Shown: positions 60,756-64,000 of the stretch, one piece after another
Layout: the number at the start of each line of letters is the position of its first letter
How positions within the stretch are numbered: position 1 is the stretch's first letter
Assembly: GCA_964646815.1 (NCBI GenBank)
Contig: CAZYFH010000018.1
Location: 1 to 64,000, forward strand
DNA from: CAZYFH01 sp964646815
GTDB taxonomy: Bacteria; Acidobacteriota; Vicinamibacteria; Vicinamibacterales; UBA8438
Direction: 5' to 3'
DNA length: 64,000 nt
Notes under the pieces: model-generated
Seen by the model: only the letters and a program-made list of their open reading frames with translations
Told to the model about the DNA's origin: nothing
The model's database searches: none
Translations under genes and position numbers: made by a program

Positions 60756-62102
60756 CTACAGCGTCAGCGGCTCGACCACCTCACCCGCGCGGCCGGTACT
60801 GTCAGCGAAGTCGTCCACGTGCACGCCGACATCGTCGAGAAGCGTGAGGTGAAGATTCGCCATCGGCGTCAGCTCGTCGTATTTAACGTGGCGCCCGCCG
60901 GTGATGCTCGACCCGGCGCCGCCGGCCACGACGATCGGCAGGTTGCGGTGGTTGTGCACGTTCGGGTTGCCCAGGCCGCTCCCGAGCAGATAGGTCGTGT
61001 GGTCGAGGAGCGTCCCATCACCGTCCTCGGTCGACTTCAACTGCTCGACCAAGTAGGCGAACAACGAGACGTGGTACTGGTTGATCTTTGCCAGTTTGGC
61101 GAGCTTCTCGGGATCATCGGTGTGGTGGGACACTGGATGGTGCGGCTCCGGCACGCCGATCTGCGGATAGGTTCGCGTACTCGCCTCACGCGCCATCTGG
61201 AAGGTGATGATACGCGTCAGGTCGGCCCGGAGGGCAAGGACCTGCAGATCGTACATCAGCTTGACGTGCTCCTCCCAAACCTCTGGCACGATCGTCGGCC
61301 GCGTCAGATCGCTCGCCGGTGAATCGGCGACCGACTGCTCAGCCAACTGAATGCGCCGCTCGACCTCGCGCACGGTGTCGAGATACTCGCTCACCCGATT
61401 GCGATCGCTCGTGCCGAGCCGCTGCTGCAGGCTCGCCATGTCGTCGAGCACCCAGTCGAGGATGCTCTTGTTGGTCTTGAACTCCGCCTGGCGCTGTTCT
61501 GGTGAACCACCGTCGCCAAACAGACGCTCGAAGACAATACGCGGGTCGGCTTCGGTCGGGTTCGGAGCGGTCGGCGACGCCCACGAAAGGCTGTTCATGT
61601 AGACACAGGCGAAACCGTTGTCACAGTTACCGACCTGTGCGATCAGGTCCGTCCCCAACTCGAGCGATGGGAGCGGCGTATCGCCCCCAACCGTCTTTGC
61701 GGCGATCTGGTCCGCCGACGTGCCGTTGACGAAATCGCTACCCTCCGTGCGCTTCGGTCGCACACAGGTGAGGAACGAGGAATTTGCCGATGCATGGTTG
61801 CCGGTCGTATGTGCCTCGTTGATCTCGAGGTTCGTCACGACCGTCACGTCATCGAGATGGGGCATCAGTGGCGACAATGACGTCGAAAGCGTCGTCAGTC
61901 GTCCCACCTCTGTCGGCGTCCATGCCACCGGATTCATCCCCATCGGGATGTAGACGTAGCCAAGGCGTCGCGGGGGCGAGGCAGCGGTTCGCGCCAGCGC
62001 CGAGGCCGCAGGCATCATCGCGTCGAGCAACGGCAACGCCAGCGTGGCCCCCACGCCACGTAGAAACGTCCGCCGCGGCAACGCCATCTTCGTGATGATC
62101 AT
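60756..62102 (-). CDS. DUF1552 protein, Tat-exported (cassette B)
   Basis: This 448-residue protein has a Tat signal (ALPRRTFLRGVGATLALPLL). DUF1552 blocks are PMGMNPVAWTP, HASANSSFLTC, TSADQIAAKTVG, a Cys pair in GNCDNGFACVYMN, MYDLQVLALRADLTRIITFQ, EPHHPVSHH and GTLLDHTTYLLGSGLGN. It aligns with 42069-43424 throughout, with the HHPxSHH and GxLLDH motifs shared. It is coupled to the PSCyt gene by ATGA. About 108 bp, with the hairpin repeat, separate it from the ankyrin gene. Confidence 0.88.
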   Translation of the reverse strand: MIITKMALPRRTFLRGVGATLALPLLDAMMPAASALARTAASPPRRLGYVYIPMGMNPVAWTPTEVGRLTTLSTSLSPLMPHLDDVTVVTNLEINEAHTTGNHASANSSFLTCVRPKRTEGSDFVNGTSADQIAAKTVGGDTPLPSLELGTDLIAQVGNCDNGFACVYMNSLSWASPTAPNPTEADPRIVFERLFGDGGSPEQRQAEFKTNKSILDWVLDDMASLQQRLGTSDRNRVSEYLDTVREVERRIQLAEQSVADSPASDLTRPTIVPEVWEEHVKLMYDLQVLALRADLTRIITFQMAREASTRTYPQIGVPEPHHPVSHHTDDPEKLAKLAKINQYHVSLFAYLVEQLKSTEDGDGTLLDHTTYLLGSGLGNPNVHNHRNLPIVVAGGAGSSITGGRHVKYDELTPMANLHLTLLDDVGVHVDDFADSTGRAGEVVEPLTL

Positions 62103-64000
62103 GACTCTGATCTCCTCATCTGGAAGGGCGCGCTCCGCACCACGCCCAGGACAATCAACGAGAACCGGTAGTCATCGTCCGACGCCGCGCGCACGATCCC
62201 GCGGACGTCGGGCGCATCAGCGTGGTCGAGCCCACGCCCCAACGCGTAGGTAAGTAGTTTCTCTGTCATCGTGCCGACGAACACCTCTGGGCGGTCGAGC
62301 AACGCCCGGCGCAACCCCGCGGCGCCGACGAACGCCTGCCCACCCGGAAGATTCCCCGACGCGTCAATGGCTGCGCCCGCCTGGACGTCTCGCCACCGGC
62401 CAATCGCGTCGAAGTTCTCCATCGACAAACCGGCGGGATCCATGATCCGGTGACACACGGCGCAGCTGGGGTTCCGGCGGTGTGCCTCCATCCGATCGCG
62501 CATCGAGACGGCGTGCAGTCTCGACTTGTTTTCTTCGAGCGGCGGCACGTTGGCCGGCGGCGGCGGCGGCGGTGTGCCGAGGAGGTTCTCGAGAATCCAC
62601 TTTCCGCGCAGCACCGGTGACGTTCGTGTCGCGTAGGAGGTGACCGTCAGGATGCTCCCGTGACCGAGCAGGCCGGCACGCGGGCTGTCTTCCGGCAACG
62701 CGATGCGACGAAAGTGATCGCCGTAGACATTCGGGATGTCGTAGTGCCTGGCGAGCCGCTCGTTGACGAACGTGTAGTCGGCCGTGAGCAAGTCGACGAC
62801 ACTGCGGTCTTCGTCGACGACGCTCTGAAAGAGCAGCTGCGTCTCCCGACGCAACCCCTGGCGCAAGTTGTCGTCGAAATCCGGGAACAACCGCGCGTCG
62901 GGTCGCACGGCGTCCAGGTTCCTCAGGTGCAGCCACTGCGACGCGAAGTTGGTCGTCAAGGTCTCGGCGCGAGGGTCGGCGAGCATCCGGCGCACCTGCC
63001 CGTTGAGGACCGCGTCATCGCCCAACTGGCCGGCCGACGCGAGGGCCAGGAGCTCGTCGTCCGGCAGGCTGCTCCAGAGAAAGAACGACAGGCGCGATGC
63101 CAATTCGAGATCGCTGACGCGGTAGGCGGCACCTGGCGCTAGCTCGGCCGGATCGCGTTCTATGCGGAACAGAAACTCCGGACTCGCGAGCAACGCACGC
63201 AACGCGGTCTCGACCCCCATCTCAAACCCGCCCGCGGTCTGCCCGGTGCGGTAGAACGAGACAAGCTGATCCAGATCATCCACCGTGACCGGGCGGCGAT
63301 AGGCGCGGCGCGCGAGCGACGCAATGATCGACACCGCGCACTCCTCCCCGGCCGCACTCCCCGCCGCCGGACGACACGTGAAGATGCGATCACGACTGGG
63401 TGTGTCGCCGCTCCCGCTTGGATCGAACGGACCAATGACCGACACGGAGCGCACGGCGGGCTGCTGCCGCGGATGGCGGTCCATGTTGTAGTGGGCGTGA
63501 TACGGCTGCCGCGTCGTCTCGATGAGTGCGGAGTTTTTCTTGATGAACGCCGCCCCGACCACATGTGGACCAGCCGTCACCGCCAAGCGCACGTTTAGGT
63601 GATTGTCGATCCCTTCGTCCGCGTAATACGTCGCGTCGGCCTGTAGGACCTTGTTCTCGCTCGGCTCCATCGTGAACAGCTGGAGCCGTTCGCCGTCGAG
63701 GGTCACCTCCACCTCGTGTGGCTCGGTCAACCCTTCGACGTTCTCGTTGCGGTTCCGCTGCAGCCGCACCTGGATTTCGTACTCGCCGTCAGCCGGGAAC
63801 GTGTGCGGGACCACGGTGCCACCGCGTGTCCCGAAGGGTAAGCCGCTCACGTGGTCTTCCTGGGTCCGATCGGCCGGCACGATGACGACGCGGCTGCCGG
63901 GCGCTGGTAGGTGACTGCCGACGGCCAGCCGGCTCACCTTCTGCGCCGCCGCCAGATAGCGCTCCATGAGGGTTGGCGAAAGGCCGCCGGTGTTCACGTT
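62099..64000 (-). CDS. PSCyt/DUF1592-type protein (cassette B), N-terminus outside window
   Basis: The frame is open to the last base, so the signal peptide, first CxxCH and DUF1587 lie outside. What is seen starts in the sandwich domain (LSPTLMERYLAAAQKVSRLA) and contains DUF1595 (ASLARRAYRRPVTVDDLDQL), DUF1592 (VSDLELASRLSFFLWSSLPD), DUF1588 (LGHGSILTVTSYATRTSPVL, with the haem-type CAVCH near it) and DUF1585 (MTEKLLTYALGRGLDHADAP). The order is that of 43421-45895. It is coupled to the DUF1552 gene by an ATGA overlap. Confidence 0.88.
   Translation of the reverse strand, partial: NVNTGGLSPTLMERYLAAAQKVSRLAVGSHLPAPGSRVVIVPADRTQEDHVSGLPFGTRGGTVVPHTFPADGEYEIQVRLQRNRNENVEGLTEPHEVEVTLDGERLQLFTMEPSENKVLQADATYYADEGIDNHLNVRLAVTAGPHVVGAAFIKKNSALIETTRQPYHAHYNMDRHPRQQPAVRSVSVIGPFDPSGSGDTPSRDRIFTCRPAAGSAAGEECAVSIIASLARRAYRRPVTVDDLDQLVSFYRTGQTAGGFEMGVETALRALLASPEFLFRIERDPAELAPGAAYRVSDLELASRLSFFLWSSLPDDELLALASAGQLGDDAVLNGQVRRMLADPRAETLTTNFASQWLHLRNLDAVRPDARLFPDFDDNLRQGLRRETQLLFQSVVDEDRSVVDLLTADYTFVNERLARHYDIPNVYGDHFRRIALPEDSPRAGLLGHGSILTVTSYATRTSPVLRGKWILENLLGTPPPPPPANVPPLEENKSRLHAVSMRDRMEAHRRNPSCAVCHRIMDPAGLSMENFDAIGRWRDVQAGAAIDASGNLPGGQAFVGAAGLRRALLDRPEVFVGTMTEKLLTYALGRGLDHADAPDVRGIVRAASDDDYRFSLIVLGVVRSAPFQMRRSES

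Noticed and set aside
1..64000. Prophage, insertion sequence, CRISPR array, tRNA or biosynthetic gene cluster
   Set aside because: No transposase, integrase, phage structural protein, regular repeat array, tRNA-like sequence or PKS/NRPS module was recognised; the lack of tRNAs could not be confirmed without a covariance search.

Overview
The window is GC-rich, gene-dense DNA, probably from a free-living or host-associated member of the Acidobacteriota (Vicinamibacteria-like). That placement is an inference from gene content: several PQQ dehydrogenases, multi-domain PSCyt/DUF1592 proteins with DUF1552 partners, exported ankyrin proteins, NHL beta-propellers, Tat-exported molybdoenzymes and relics of Ser/Thr kinases. 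Planctomycetota or a related phylum cannot be excluded. Almost every intact gene encodes an exported redox enzyme, hydrolase or beta-propeller. The exceptions are mainly recQ, hspQ, a Gfo/Idh/MocA dehydrogenase and a HAD phosphatase. I see no transposase, phage gene, CRISPR array, tRNA or rRNA.

Layout. 1-13.7 kb: C-terminus of a quinoprotein glucose dehydrogenase-like protein, an operon of an NHL protein, a carboxypeptidase-regulatory/TPR protein and the first member of a repeated secreted family, two alpha/beta hydrolases, a PQQ alcohol dehydrogenase, a CsgG-like protein, a haem-containing PVA-dehydrogenase-like quinoprotein and an NHL protein. 14-24.4 kb: TauE permease and two HSL-type esterases, second family member, a beta-propeller protein, VOC protein, serine hydrolase, molybdoenzyme, HspQ and an NHL lipoprotein. 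24.5-35 kb: RnfD/NqrB-like protein with a Sel1-like tail plus an FGE-sulfatase-domain lipoprotein, a tandem pair of the secreted family, VOC-GMC-Gfo/Idh genes, NHL and molybdoenzyme genes. 35-47.9 kb: M3 peptidase, second PQQ alcohol dehydrogenase, aldose epimerase, ankyrin-DUF1552-PSCyt cassette, recQ. 48-54.7 kb: SoxCD-like sulfite dehydrogenase with the fifth family member, a broken quinoprotein, an MscS channel and a cytochrome c. 54.7-64 kb: cupin, a truncated DmsC with TorD, a frameshifted HAD phosphatase, and a second ankyrin-DUF1552-PSCyt cassette running off the end.

Themes. First, a secreted family of about 320-380 residues without a known function appears five times, in operons with different redox partners. 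Second, the PSCyt-DUF1552-ankyrin cassette is present twice with the same order, the same ATGA overlap and a related hairpin repeat between DUF1552 and ankyrin. Third, most longer intergenic gaps are not empty but hold broken genes: ankyrin, kinase (twice), PIN toxin, sulfotransferase, MFS/exonuclease/CNMP mosaic, quinoprotein, HAD and DmsC. This points to rapid gene turnover around a conserved exported-oxidoreductase core.
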